Assembly: GCF_048537545.1 (NCBI RefSeq)
Contig: NZ_CP183218.1
Length of the DNA: 64,000 nucleotides
Source of the DNA: Chania fonticola_B
GTDB taxonomy: Bacteria > Pseudomonadota > Gammaproteobacteria > Enterobacterales > Enterobacteriaceae
Direction: 5' to 3' (one strand)
Part shown: positions 50,800-59,212 of the stretch, piece by piece
Position numbering within the stretch: position 1 is the first letter of the stretch
How the letters are laid out: each line of letters opens with the position of its first letter
Made by a program: the position numbers and the translations under genes
The notes under the pieces: model-generated
Database searches by the model: none
Told to the model about the DNA's origin: nothing
The model's input: only the letters and a program-made list of their open reading frames with translations

Positions 50800-51255
50800 G
50801 TGAGTACCAACTATGAAGCGTTGTTCAATAGCAGTTACGATCGGATCACCGCCAAAGATCAGGGCGACCTGTTTTTCTCTCATTTCTACCAATTATTCGT
50901 TGAAAGCACGCAGGGGCTGAAAATTCAGCCCACACCCGAGCATCAGCAAGCGCAACAAAAAATTATCTACAAATCCTTTTTTTATATGCTTTCTGTTGCC
51001 ACTAGCCATATCGTGGCCGACTATCTGGAGCACGTGGCGCGGGAACAGAGTTCCCAGGGTTTGAATCTGCCCGCGTCTGTTTTTGCCTATTGGCGGCGAG
51101 CCGTTTTGCAAACGGTACGCGATCTCGATCCGTTATGCGATGAAGAAGTCCTGACCGCATGGGCAATTTTTATGGCCCCAGGGTTGGAGTTTATGCGGCG
51201 GCAGGCAGAGTTGCACCATGATGCAGTGCAAGGCAATAAAAATGCACGCCAATAG
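50800..51255 (+). CDS. Globin-family protein
   Basis: 151 residues from GTG 50800; the ATG eight bases earlier stops after one sense codon. The all-helical pattern fits a bacterial single-domain globin: LFNSSYDRITAKDQGDLFFS with FYQLFVEST, then a helix with SHIVADYLEHVAREQ, where the histidine could be the proximal haem ligand, and a final helix DEEVLTAWAIFMAPGLEFMR. Its 3' end overlaps the hybrid kinase gene by 14 bp, so the two are translationally coupled and the globin probably reports oxygen, NO or another haem ligand to the kinase. Haem binding is inferred, not shown. Confidence 0.65.
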   Translation: MSTNYEALFNSSYDRITAKDQGDLFFSHFYQLFVESTQGLKIQPTPEHQQAQQKIIYKSFFYMLSVATSHIVADYLEHVAREQSSQGLNLPASVFAYWRRAVLQTVRDLDPLCDEEVLTAWAIFMAPGLEFMRRQAELHHDAVQGNKNARQ

Positions 51256-53560
51256 CAGCTCTGTCCCAAATAGTAACTTTATTCTGGCGGCAGAAAACTC
51301 ACGTATCGGCATCTGGGATTGGGAATGTACCCAGGATCTGTGGCAGGTTAACGATGCCTTGAAATTACTGCTAGGGGTTAATCGTGAGAATAGGGAGTTT
51401 TCCTCATCGCTTTGGCAACAGGTCATTCATCCTGATGACTTACCGCTGGTCCTACGTTGCCTTCATCAAGCCAACAAGGCGGTATTACCCGTTTTTGACT
51501 GTGAAGTGCGTGTCAAACACAGTAATGGTGACGAACACTGGGTACTGATCCAGGGGCAAATCATCAGCGTCAGTATCAAAGGGGAAGTGCAGCGAGTCAT
51601 TGGGACTTTACAGGATATCACCGAGCGCAAGGAAGCAGAGGCCTCGTCCCAGCAGGCCGTTGCATTAGCCCACGCCGCGAACCAGGCCAAGAGTGAATTC
51701 CTGGCCAATATGAGCCATGAAATCCGCACGCCAATGAATGGGATCCTGGGCATGTCTCAATTGTGTCTCGAAACCAATCTGAATAAAGAACAACGTGATT
51801 ACATCAATATGGTGTACTCCTCGGCTCGCGCCCTGTTGAAAATCATCGATGATATTCTCGACTTTTCGAAAATAGAGGCGGGGAAAGTCAGCCTGGAGTT
51901 TGAGGACTTTTCCCTGCGCCAGCTAATCCATGAAATTACCCGCCCTTTGATGCCCAAATTTTCCGAAAAGGGAATTGAGCTACTGGTAGACATTCATCCT
52001 GAGGTACCGACCATTCTGCATAGTGACGCCCTGCGTTTACGACAGATCGTGACCAATCTGATTGGTAATGCCCTCAAGTTTACCCATACCGGTGAAGTGG
52101 TTTTACAGATCGCCCCTTCACTCTCCACCCCGAAGATGCTGACATTCAGTATTATCGACACCGGGATCGGTATTGCCGAAGATAAACAGGCGGTTATTTT
52201 CGAATCTTTCAGTCAGGCAGACAGTTCAACCACCCGCAAATACGGCGGCACAGGGTTAGGATTAACCATTTCAGCCCGTCTGGTTGCCATGATGGGCGGC
52301 AAACTGCAGGTTTCCAGCCAGCCTGGCCACGGCAGCCACTTCTATTTTTCCTTACCTGTTACTCCCTCGTCAGCCCGTACGACAATAACGTTGCCGGCCC
52401 GGTTGAATGGGATGAGCGTATTAGTGGTGGATGATAACGAAACCAACCAAAGGTTGCTGTTTGACATGCTGCGCAACGTTGGTCTCAAGCCACAAACGGT
52501 CAACTCTGGCCAGGCCGCACTGGAGCTAATGGCCACTGGCCAGCGCTTTCCGCTGATCCTGCTGGATTCGCAAATGCCGGAGATGGATGGCATGGCACTA
52601 GCCCTGGAGATCAGGTCAACGCCGGAGCTTCGCCAAAGTAAATTGATCATGCTCAGTTCAATGGGGAATCGGATAGATACAGGCGTATTGCGTAAAGTGG
52701 GCGTTTCAAGCTTTTTAACCAAACCTATCGATGCCAACGAGTTACTAGAGGCCATCATAGCCAGCTTTATTCCGCAAGAAATGGCCAATCCTGAGCCCGT
52801 GCTGGAAGCACCAGTAAGGGTTACAGGGGTTGGGATACACATTCTGGTGGCGGAGGATAATCTTATTAATCAACAATTGGCGATCAACTTTATCCGTAAA
52901 TTGGGTCATACCTGCGACGTAGTGGGCAACGGTAAATTGGCGTTGCAAAAGTTACAGCAGGATCAATACGACCTGGTTTTGATGGACCTGCAAATGCCCG
53001 AAATGGATGGGCTCGAAGCGGTACAACACCTTCGAGCTGGCGAACAACAGCAACCAGGCCAACACATACCAATCATTGCCATGACCGCACATGCGATGAA
53101 AGGCGATCGTGAAAGATGCCTGGCCCAAGGATTCGACGGCTATGTCAGCAAACCCATTCTGTTGGATAATCTTGCCAGTGAGCTCGAGCGGACCCTGAAT
53201 GCGGCTCAACCACGCCCAGAAGACGAGATCTTCGATTATGCACAATCACTGACGCAGTTAGGCGACGATCAAGCCTTATTTAACGAGTTGGTGGCGATCT
53301 TCCTGGAGGAATTCCCCTCCTTGACTGGTGCGCTACATGACGCCATAAAGAGACAAGATTATGAAGCTATCAGGCGCAGCGCCCATCGGCTAAAAGGAGA
53401 GTGCCTGCACTTTGTTTGCCAGCCCCTGGAAAGCAGGTTAGGCAATATTGAGCAGGCTGCGGCAATAGCCGATTGGCCTGAAATCACGGCTCAATATCGC
53501 GGCGTGGATGAATTATGCCAGCGGTTGCGGACCTCCCTCGCAGCGGCAAAGGAAGCCTGA
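51242..53560 (+). CDS. Hybrid sensor histidine kinase (PAS-HisKA-HATPase-REC-REC-Hpt)
   Basis: 772 residues from ATG 51242; the earlier Met at 51218 lies further inside the globin gene. Order: PAS/PAC domain (about 15-130, ending GTLQDITERKEAE), HisKA with SEFLANMSHEIRTPMNG (His 159), HATPase with the N box LRQIVTNLIGNALKF and GGTGLGLTIS, REC1 (VLVVDDNETNQR, phospho-Asp in LLDSQMPEMDG), REC2 (ILVAEDNLINQQ, LMDLQMPEMDG) and Hpt (SAHRLKGECLHF). No membrane span, so it is cytosolic. The double receiver plus Hpt can relay phosphate to an external receiver, plausibly that of the RsbU-type phosphatase encoded convergently. Confidence 0.92.
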   Translation: MHANSSSVPNSNFILAAENSRIGIWDWECTQDLWQVNDALKLLLGVNRENREFSSSLWQQVIHPDDLPLVLRCLHQANKAVLPVFDCEVRVKHSNGDEHWVLIQGQIISVSIKGEVQRVIGTLQDITERKEAEASSQQAVALAHAANQAKSEFLANMSHEIRTPMNGILGMSQLCLETNLNKEQRDYINMVYSSARALLKIIDDILDFSKIEAGKVSLEFEDFSLRQLIHEITRPLMPKFSEKGIELLVDIHPEVPTILHSDALRLRQIVTNLIGNALKFTHTGEVVLQIAPSLSTPKMLTFSIIDTGIGIAEDKQAVIFESFSQADSSTTRKYGGTGLGLTISARLVAMMGGKLQVSSQPGHGSHFYFSLPVTPSSARTTITLPARLNGMSVLVVDDNETNQRLLFDMLRNVGLKPQTVNSGQAALELMATGQRFPLILLDSQMPEMDGMALALEIRSTPELRQSKLIMLSSMGNRIDTGVLRKVGVSSFLTKPIDANELLEAIIASFIPQEMANPEPVLEAPVRVTGVGIHILVAEDNLINQQLAINFIRKLGHTCDVVGNGKLALQKLQQDQYDLVLMDLQMPEMDGLEAVQHLRAGEQQQPGQHIPIIAMTAHAMKGDRERCLAQGFDGYVSKPILLDNLASELERTLNAAQPRPEDEIFDYAQSLTQLGDDQALFNELVAIFLEEFPSLTGALHDAIKRQDYEAIRRSAHRLKGECLHFVCQPLESRLGNIEQAAAIADWPEITAQYRGVDELCQRLRTSLAAAKEA

Positions 53561-53570
53561 TACCTCCGTC

Positions 53571-54011
53571 CTACGACAGGTTCTTAGTCAACGTCAACCT
53601 ATTGCGGCCATTAGCCGTTTCATACTGCACCTGATCCATTATGGCTTGAATCAATATCAAGCCCATCCCGCCTTCCGGCCAACTGGTTTGATTGAGAGGG
53701 TCTGGAGCCAGGTCTGAAGGCTGTCGCCATTGCTGTAAAATGTTCTCTGGGATCGGCAAACCAGCATCCGAGAAAGTGAGTGTCAGGCGATGACCATCAT
53801 TGACCAAGGTAATAACGATGCTCTGCATATCATCATAATTCACCGCATGTCTGACAATATTGCTAAAGGCTTCACTGGAGGCCAAATCAAGCTGATAAAC
53901 CAGCGCGGGATCCAGCGAAAACGGTGCAACAAAGTCATGCAGCTCGTTGCTCAGCTTCGCGAGGCTGTCCAATGATGCCGGTAAACACAGCGTAGTGTTG
54001 GCACTTGTCAT
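53571..54011 (-). CDS. RsbW-type serine kinase / anti-sigma (ATPase) protein
   Basis: 146 residues, a HATPase_c_2 domain: N-box segment LASSEAFSNIVRHAVN, G1 TFSDAGLPIP and G2 EGGMGLILIQAIM. This is the size and layout of RsbW/SpoIIAB-like switch kinases, which phosphorylate a STAS partner. It lies 28 bp after the STAS gene and its stop is 10 bp from the convergent hybrid kinase stop. No sigma factor is encoded nearby, so its target may be another protein, as in the Pseudomonas HsbA pathway. Confidence 0.85.
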   Translation of the reverse strand: MTSANTTLCLPASLDSLAKLSNELHDFVAPFSLDPALVYQLDLASSEAFSNIVRHAVNYDDMQSIVITLVNDGHRLTLTFSDAGLPIPENILQQWRQPSDLAPDPLNQTSWPEGGMGLILIQAIMDQVQYETANGRNRLTLTKNLS

Positions 54012-54039
54012 ATGACATTCCCTCAGCGCAAGGCCAGAT

Positions 54040-54378
54040 TCAACCCAGCATAAGCTTCAATGCCGCAGCGCGATCGCTGCCGATAATAAAAATCCGATCC
54101 ATCCGCGTGAGCTTGAACATATTCTGAATGTTGCTGTTCAAGGCGCAGAGCGCCAGATCGCCGCGGCCACTTAATGTCTTGAGAATAGAAACCAGTGCGC
54201 CGAGGCAGCTACTGTCGATAAACTCGACATGGCTGAAGTCCAGCAGGATGCTGTTTTTACCCTGCTGAATAAAAGACAATACTTCCTGCTTGAACACCGC
54301 GGCCACTGACGCATCAAGGCGACGGACCAGAGGAGCAATGATTTCTACGCCACTCTCAGACTGGATCTCAAAGTTCAT
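54040..54378 (-). CDS. STAS-domain anti-sigma antagonist
   Basis: 112 residues, a single STAS domain. The phosphorylation loop is DFSHVEFIDSSCLGALV, with the target serine in IDSS. It is the RsbV/HsbA-type element that binds the RsbW-like kinase when unphosphorylated. It lies 21 bp after the phosphatase gene and 28 bp before the kinase gene, forming a complete partner-switching trio. Confidence 0.9.
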   Translation of the reverse strand: MNFEIQSESGVEIIAPLVRRLDASVAAVFKQEVLSFIQQGKNSILLDFSHVEFIDSSCLGALVSILKTLSGRGDLALCALNSNIQNMFKLTRMDRIFIIGSDRAAALKLMLG

Positions 54379-54399
54379 AACGATTCCTTTTTCACAATG

Positions 54400-55695
54400 T
54401 CATAGTTGTTCTGGCCTGGTAAACGTTGCTACACCGATACGTTCCACAGCCATCAGCGAGATATCATCAGCAAAGGACTGCATCAGCCTTGCGTGCGGTT
54501 TTTGCAAAGGTTCATGGCAGCGCCAGGCGTTCAAGGCATTTTCCACCCTGGCAAACAGTTGGTTCTTAGCCAAATGCCGGTTTTCGCTTAGTAATGTCTG
54601 TAAGCGTTGGTCGCCGTAGAGTTCCTGACTGTGACTCTCACATTCAATGATGCCATCGCTGTAAAGATAGAGCCGATCCCCGATGTCGAGGTTAAAATCA
54701 CTATCCTGATATTCGGCTTCCTCAAACAGCCCCACGGGCATACCTCCGTCCCCAACGCAAACCCTAACTCCGTCTGCGCGGATGATAAACGGCGTCGGAT
54801 GCCCAGCCTGGCAGAGAGTCCCCTTGCCGTTACGGGTATCAATGACACCATAAATCAGCGTGTAATAACTGGTGACCTGCTCATTATCCAGGCAAAAACG
54901 CTGATTCAACTCCCCTACTACGCGGTGCGGTGCCACAGGAGTCCTTTCCCCCTCTGCCGAGAGTTCCAATAACAAATGACTACTGATTCGGCCCGCCATA
55001 AACTCACGTAGAACCGCCAGTGACAACATGGCGGCGCTCACGCCATGCCCGGCAACGTCTACGCTAAAGAAAGCGATGTGGTACTCCCCCAGCGGGAAAT
55101 AGTTTAATAGATCCCCCGACACATATGCCGAAGGTAAAAACATCCAGTCAAACTCGAACCCAGCCAATAACAGGTTATGGGCAGGCAGGAAACTATGCTG
55201 CAGCTTGGCTGCCACCTGCAGGTCCGACTCTATTTGTTGATAAGCATAAGTGAGCTTTTCATTACGCGCTGCCAGCGTGCTTTCGAGCGTCAACACGCGT
55301 TCTGCCGCGTGTAGCCTGGCACGAAGTTGGCTTTGATTCACCGGTTTCGATAAAAAGTCATCGGCACCCGATTCCATTCCCGTCACCAGATCGTCCAAAG
55401 ACTGGCGGGCCGTGACTAGAATGACATAAACGTAATGGCCGAAATCGCCACTGCGGATAGCCTGGCACAGGGCGACTCCGTCCATCACGGGCATTTCCCA
55501 GTCGCTGATGACGATATGGATTGACCGTTGGTTCAACTTTTGCAATGCCTGCCGACCATCTTCAGCCTCACAGACGTTAAATCCCCATTTCGTCAAGGCT
55601 GCCGCCATCAGATGCCGATAGCTTTTTGAATCGTCTACAATCAGCACGCTCACTGGCTGTGTCTCCGAAGGCTGACCGAGGGTAAGCGGTTCCAT
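54400..55695 (-). CDS. Response-regulator PP2C phosphatase (RsbU type)
   Basis: 431 residues. The N-terminal receiver has VSVLIVDDSKSYRHLM and the phospho-Asp in HIVISDWEMPVMDG (about residue 60), with the Lys in DFLSKPVNQSQ. A linker coiled coil follows (about 130-175), then a SpoIIE/PP2C domain with YVSGDLLNYFPLGEYHIAFF, SVDVAGHGVSAAMLSL and RLYLYSDGIIE supplying metal-binding aspartates. Phosphorylation of the receiver should turn on dephosphorylation of the STAS protein. It is the first gene of the trio. Confidence 0.92.
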   Translation of the reverse strand: MEPLTLGQPSETQPVSVLIVDDSKSYRHLMAAALTKWGFNVCEAEDGRQALQKLNQRSIHIVISDWEMPVMDGVALCQAIRSGDFGHYVYVILVTARQSLDDLVTGMESGADDFLSKPVNQSQLRARLHAAERVLTLESTLAARNEKLTYAYQQIESDLQVAAKLQHSFLPAHNLLLAGFEFDWMFLPSAYVSGDLLNYFPLGEYHIAFFSVDVAGHGVSAAMLSLAVLREFMAGRISSHLLLELSAEGERTPVAPHRVVGELNQRFCLDNEQVTSYYTLIYGVIDTRNGKGTLCQAGHPTPFIIRADGVRVCVGDGGMPVGLFEEAEYQDSDFNLDIGDRLYLYSDGIIECESHSQELYGDQRLQTLLSENRHLAKNQLFARVENALNAWRCHEPLQKPHARLMQSFADDISLMAVERIGVATFTRPEQL

Positions 55696-55763
55696 ACGTC
55701 ATGATCCCATGTTCAACTCAGGTTGAAGTCACCCTGACCGAGGCCAGATCTATTGCGATCCCC

Positions 55764-58205
55764 TTAACAAGGGATCCCCCAGATTTCGTTGGCATACCCC
55801 TTGATAGTGCGATCGCTTGAAAAGCCCCCCATGCCAGCAATGTTCAACAGCGTCCGCTGGTGCCACAACTGGGGTTGGGAAAAATCATGCAGTGCCTGAT
55901 GCTGGGCCTGACGATAGCTGTCAAAATCCAGCAAATGGCAGTAGTGATCGCCCTCTGTCAGCATGCGGTAAATCGGCTCAAACAGCGACTTGTCCAGATT
56001 GAAGCGGCCTGATACCAAGGCATCGACAGCCTCTCTGATTGCCGGATCATCCTGGTAGACCTGATTATGGGACCCCGCCTGCCGATGGGTGTTGATTTCA
56101 GCCGCATCGGCACCAAACAGATAAAAATTATCGGCCCCCACCGCGTCACGGATTTCAATATTGGCGCCGTCCATGGTACCGATGGTCAACGCCCCGTTCA
56201 TGGCAAACTTCATGTTACTGGTGCCTGACGCTTCGGTGCCAGCCGTTGAGATCTGTTCTGAAAGATCGGTGGCAGGAATAATATGTTCGGCCAACGAGAC
56301 CTTATAATCCTCCAGGAACACCACGTTGAGCTGCCCTTTGGTTCGCGGATCGTGATTAACCGTCCTTGCCACTTCATTAATCAACTGAATAATCAGCTTG
56401 GCCATGGCATAGCCTGGCGCGGCCTTGCCAGAAAACAGGTGGACCTTCGGCTGAATCAGAACATGACCAGACTCAACAATCCCCAAATACAGGTGTATGA
56501 CGTGCAGAATATTCAGCAATTGCCTTTTGTACTCATGGATACGCTTTACCTGGCTGTCAAACATGGCTGCCGGATCGAGCTTTATCCCCTGATGAGTGGC
56601 GATGAGCCGGCAAAGCGCCTGTTTATTATGCAGTTTAATGCTCTGGATTTCCTCCAGGGTTGCACTGTCCCTGGTCAGCTTTTTCAATCGTTGCAATTCA
56701 TCAAGCTCGGTAACCCAACCGGGGCCTAACTGGCGGGACAAAAATTCGGCCAGGTTCGGGTTGGCTTGCTGGATCCAGCGCCTTGGCGTTACGCCGTTTG
56801 TTTGGTTGGTGAATTTTTCCGGGGTGATAAAATAAAAGTGCGGAACCAACTGCTGTTTAATCAGCTCGGAGTGCAATTTAGCCACCCCATTCACTTTATG
56901 ACTGCCAACGATGGCCAGATTAGCCATACGGATTTTTTTCTCGGCCCCTTCCTCAAACAACGAAAGTGAGGCCAGCAACTCCGGTTTGTCTGGCCATTTC
57001 TGAGCTATATCGGCAAGGAACCGATGGTTGATTTCGTAGATAATCTGCAGGTGGCGTGGCAGCAACTTCTCAAACAGAGCAACAGGCCAGGTTTCTAACG
57101 CTTCCGGCATCAACGTGTGGTTGGTAAACGCGCAAGTTTTTTGCGTGATGCTCCAGGCCATTTCCCAATCCAGCCGGTATTCATCCACCAGCGTACGCAT
57201 CATCTCGACGATGGTCAGAGCCGGATGGGTATCATTTAACTGGATGGCAACCGCATCGGGTAATGCTCTGATGTCCTCCGAGCGCTGAGCATATTCTTGC
57301 AGAATATCGCGTAAGGTGCAGGCAACCAGGAAATACTCTTGCGTCAGACGCAATTCCTTACCTGACGGGATCTCATCGGCCGGATAAAGTATTTTCGAAA
57401 TATTTTCTGACGCTATTTTCTGGCTTACCGCCCGCAGATAGTCACCGCGGTTAAATATATGAACGTCGAATGAATCAGAGGCGCTGGCACTGTATAATCG
57501 CAGTTTATTTACCGTATTACCCCCATAGCCGGTAACGAAGTAATCATGCGGTACACCCACGATGACCTTCCAGTCCATCCACATAGGATTGTAGTTGCCA
57601 TCAATATCTTCACTCTCTTCGATATGACCACCGATAGGGATCAGCATCAGCTGTGAAGGGTGATCAATCAGCCAGGGAGAATGGGTGCTGTGCCAGTCAT
57701 CCGGTTGTTCAACCTGCTTGCCATTCTGTATGGATTGTTTAAACAGACCATACTCATATTTGATACCATGGCCTGAAGCGGCAATATCCAACGTGGCCAT
57801 TGAATCGATAAAACAGGCGGCCAGTCGACCTAATCCCCCATTACCCAGTGCGGCATCCGGCTCTTGATTGATAATCTCTTCAAAATCAAAGTCTAGCTCA
57901 CTCACAGCCTGTTTAGCACTGGTTAGCAACCCCAGGTTCATCAAATTATTACGCAGCGACTGGCCGAGTAAAAACTCCATCGACAAATAGTAGAGTCGCT
58001 TAGGCCTTGCTTCCTCCTGACAACGTTTGGTATTGAAGAAGCTATCCAACTGGTAATCTCTCAGAGCCAGAGCCAGGGCATTAAAGATGTCTGTTGCGGT
58101 GGCATCTTTAAGCTCCAAACATAAATCGTATCTCAACTTACTAATCAAACTGTGCTTTATCTCTTCAACTCCAGGTATTTCAACACGTTTTTGCTTAGTC
58201 TTCAT
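55764..58205 (-). CDS. glgP: Glycogen/alpha-glucan phosphorylase
   Basis: 813 residues from ATG 58205, with GGGATT upstream; a TTG at 58229 would add eight. The pyridoxal-phosphate lysine lies in EASGTSNMKFAMNGALTIGT, and GNGGLGRLAACFIDSMATL and TNGVTPRRWIQQANP are the usual glucan and phosphate-site segments. The length is that of GlgP/MalP (about 800). It releases glucose 1-phosphate from alpha-1,4-glucans. It is not next to glgBXCA or malQ, so it may be an extra paralogue; the symbol is given by family. Its stop is 68 bp before the phosphatase gene on the same strand. Confidence 0.85.
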   Translation of the reverse strand: MKTKQKRVEIPGVEEIKHSLISKLRYDLCLELKDATATDIFNALALALRDYQLDSFFNTKRCQEEARPKRLYYLSMEFLLGQSLRNNLMNLGLLTSAKQAVSELDFDFEEIINQEPDAALGNGGLGRLAACFIDSMATLDIAASGHGIKYEYGLFKQSIQNGKQVEQPDDWHSTHSPWLIDHPSQLMLIPIGGHIEESEDIDGNYNPMWMDWKVIVGVPHDYFVTGYGGNTVNKLRLYSASASDSFDVHIFNRGDYLRAVSQKIASENISKILYPADEIPSGKELRLTQEYFLVACTLRDILQEYAQRSEDIRALPDAVAIQLNDTHPALTIVEMMRTLVDEYRLDWEMAWSITQKTCAFTNHTLMPEALETWPVALFEKLLPRHLQIIYEINHRFLADIAQKWPDKPELLASLSLFEEGAEKKIRMANLAIVGSHKVNGVAKLHSELIKQQLVPHFYFITPEKFTNQTNGVTPRRWIQQANPNLAEFLSRQLGPGWVTELDELQRLKKLTRDSATLEEIQSIKLHNKQALCRLIATHQGIKLDPAAMFDSQVKRIHEYKRQLLNILHVIHLYLGIVESGHVLIQPKVHLFSGKAAPGYAMAKLIIQLINEVARTVNHDPRTKGQLNVVFLEDYKVSLAEHIIPATDLSEQISTAGTEASGTSNMKFAMNGALTIGTMDGANIEIRDAVGADNFYLFGADAAEINTHRQAGSHNQVYQDDPAIREAVDALVSGRFNLDKSLFEPIYRMLTEGDHYCHLLDFDSYRQAQHQALHDFSQPQLWHQRTLLNIAGMGGFSSDRTIKGYANEIWGIPC

Positions 58206-58562
58206 GTTAATCCCTATTAAAGCCTTCAACCCAATTGGTTAACTCGACGATGAGAAAGTGGATAGCGTTCAACATTGCTCTGCAAAGTGTAGACGGTTTT
58301 ATGGCCGCTTGGGATAAAATCGCTAAGTATCAAATTTAAATAATTCAAGCGCCTATGCATTGATTACCCGGATATGAAAGTTACCCGAGTTGCGCCCTAA
58401 GGTTCTTTATATCTGCTTTGCTTGAAGAGACTGACGTTAACACCTGAAAGGATCATGGCGTCGTGGAATATAATACCGGCGCTGAAAACGTTGAAACCCA
58501 CGCAATTGCGTGGGTTTTCATTTTCTAGTTGCACATCACAATGGCTAAATGCTGAGTAAAAA
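58206..58562. other. Spacer between phosphorylase gene and MerP-like gene
   Basis: No gene. It contains the terminator-like palindrome at 58494-58517 and, upstream of the phosphorylase gene, A/T-rich sequence in which its promoter must lie. Confidence 0.4.
58494..58517. terminator. Palindromic terminator for the MerT/MerP transcript
   Basis: A perfect 24-nt palindrome with arms AAACCCACGC and GCGTGGGTTT around AATT. It is the third member of the same stem family as those at 31764 and 50532. It lies 45 bp after the leftward MerP-like gene and can stop that transcript. Confidence 0.75.
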
Positions 58563-58853
58563 CTACGGGGCTGGCGCCACGCTCTGGATTTCGCCGCTAT
58601 ACCCGGTACGGGAAATCGCCGTCAGCAATAGCTGATTATCAAAACCTTCGGGCACAATCACCTCCGCCTGGTGCGTTTTCAGTGAGGCTTTGGCCTTAAT
58701 CACCCCATCAGTAGAGCGCAACGCTTTATTGATAGAGATGACGCACAGTGAGCAGGTCATGGCTTTGATATCAATAGTGACTTTCTGATTCTCCGCCCAT
58801 AGCCGCGGCGCAATGAGCACCAGGGCCAACAGCAGAAAAATGCGCTTTTTCAT
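58563..58853 (-). CDS. MerP-like periplasmic heavy-metal-binding protein
   Basis: 96 residues from ATG 58853. A signal peptide (MKKRIFLLLALVLIAPRLWA) precedes an HMA domain with the metal motif MTCSLC and the helix-strand pattern VISINKALRSTDGVIKAKAS. It resembles MerP, which hands Hg2+ or another soft metal to the MerT channel. It overlaps the MerT-like gene by 4 bp (ATGA). No merR or merA is nearby, so the metal may not be mercury. Confidence 0.82.
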   Translation of the reverse strand: MKKRIFLLLALVLIAPRLWAENQKVTIDIKAMTCSLCVISINKALRSTDGVIKAKASLKTHQAEVIVPEGFDNQLLLTAISRTGYSGEIQSVAPAP

Positions 58854-59212
58854 TCCATCATTTCCCAAATCCAAGGTAATACGTAGGGGTAGGTCATCAA
58901 CGCCAACATCAACGGTACTGATAGCCAGTAAAGCCAAATCAGTACCCGACGGCTGACGACGTTCACGCAAACCGGGCGTGGCGACAGATAAAGCCGCCAA
59001 AATCCTCGCAGCATCAATCCGATAGCCACAATAATCATGGGCCACTGCAACCAGGATAGCGCCGGGATCCCCGTGAGCCCGGCAGCCGAGATACCAAACA
59101 CCAGATACAACAACGGCCCGAGGCAACAGAGTGTCGATGCTGCGGCGGCAAGCAGAGCCGCCAGCAGCGTCACTATGCTGCCCTTAACGCTGTTCGACAG
59201 AGACATAGTCAT
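58850..59212 (-). CDS. MerT-like inner-membrane metal transporter
   Basis: 120 residues with three hydrophobic segments. The first contains the vicinal cysteine pair of MerT: AAASTLCCLGPLLYLVFG. A second possible metal motif is the single Cys of PRPVCVNVV in the loop after helix 2. It overlaps the transglutaminase gene upstream by 29 bp and the MerP-like gene downstream by 4 bp, so the three form one operon. The start could be Met1 or Met3 (59206). Confidence 0.8.
   Translation of the reverse strand: MTMSLSNSVKGSIVTLLAALLAAAASTLCCLGPLLYLVFGISAAGLTGIPALSWLQWPMIIVAIGLMLRGFWRLYLSPRPVCVNVVSRRVLIWLYWLSVPLMLALMTYPYVLPWIWEMME

Noticed and set aside
58563..59212. Mercury-resistance operon
   Set aside because: MerT- and MerP-like proteins are present but merR, merA and other mer genes are absent, and the partner gene encodes a transglutaminase-like protein.
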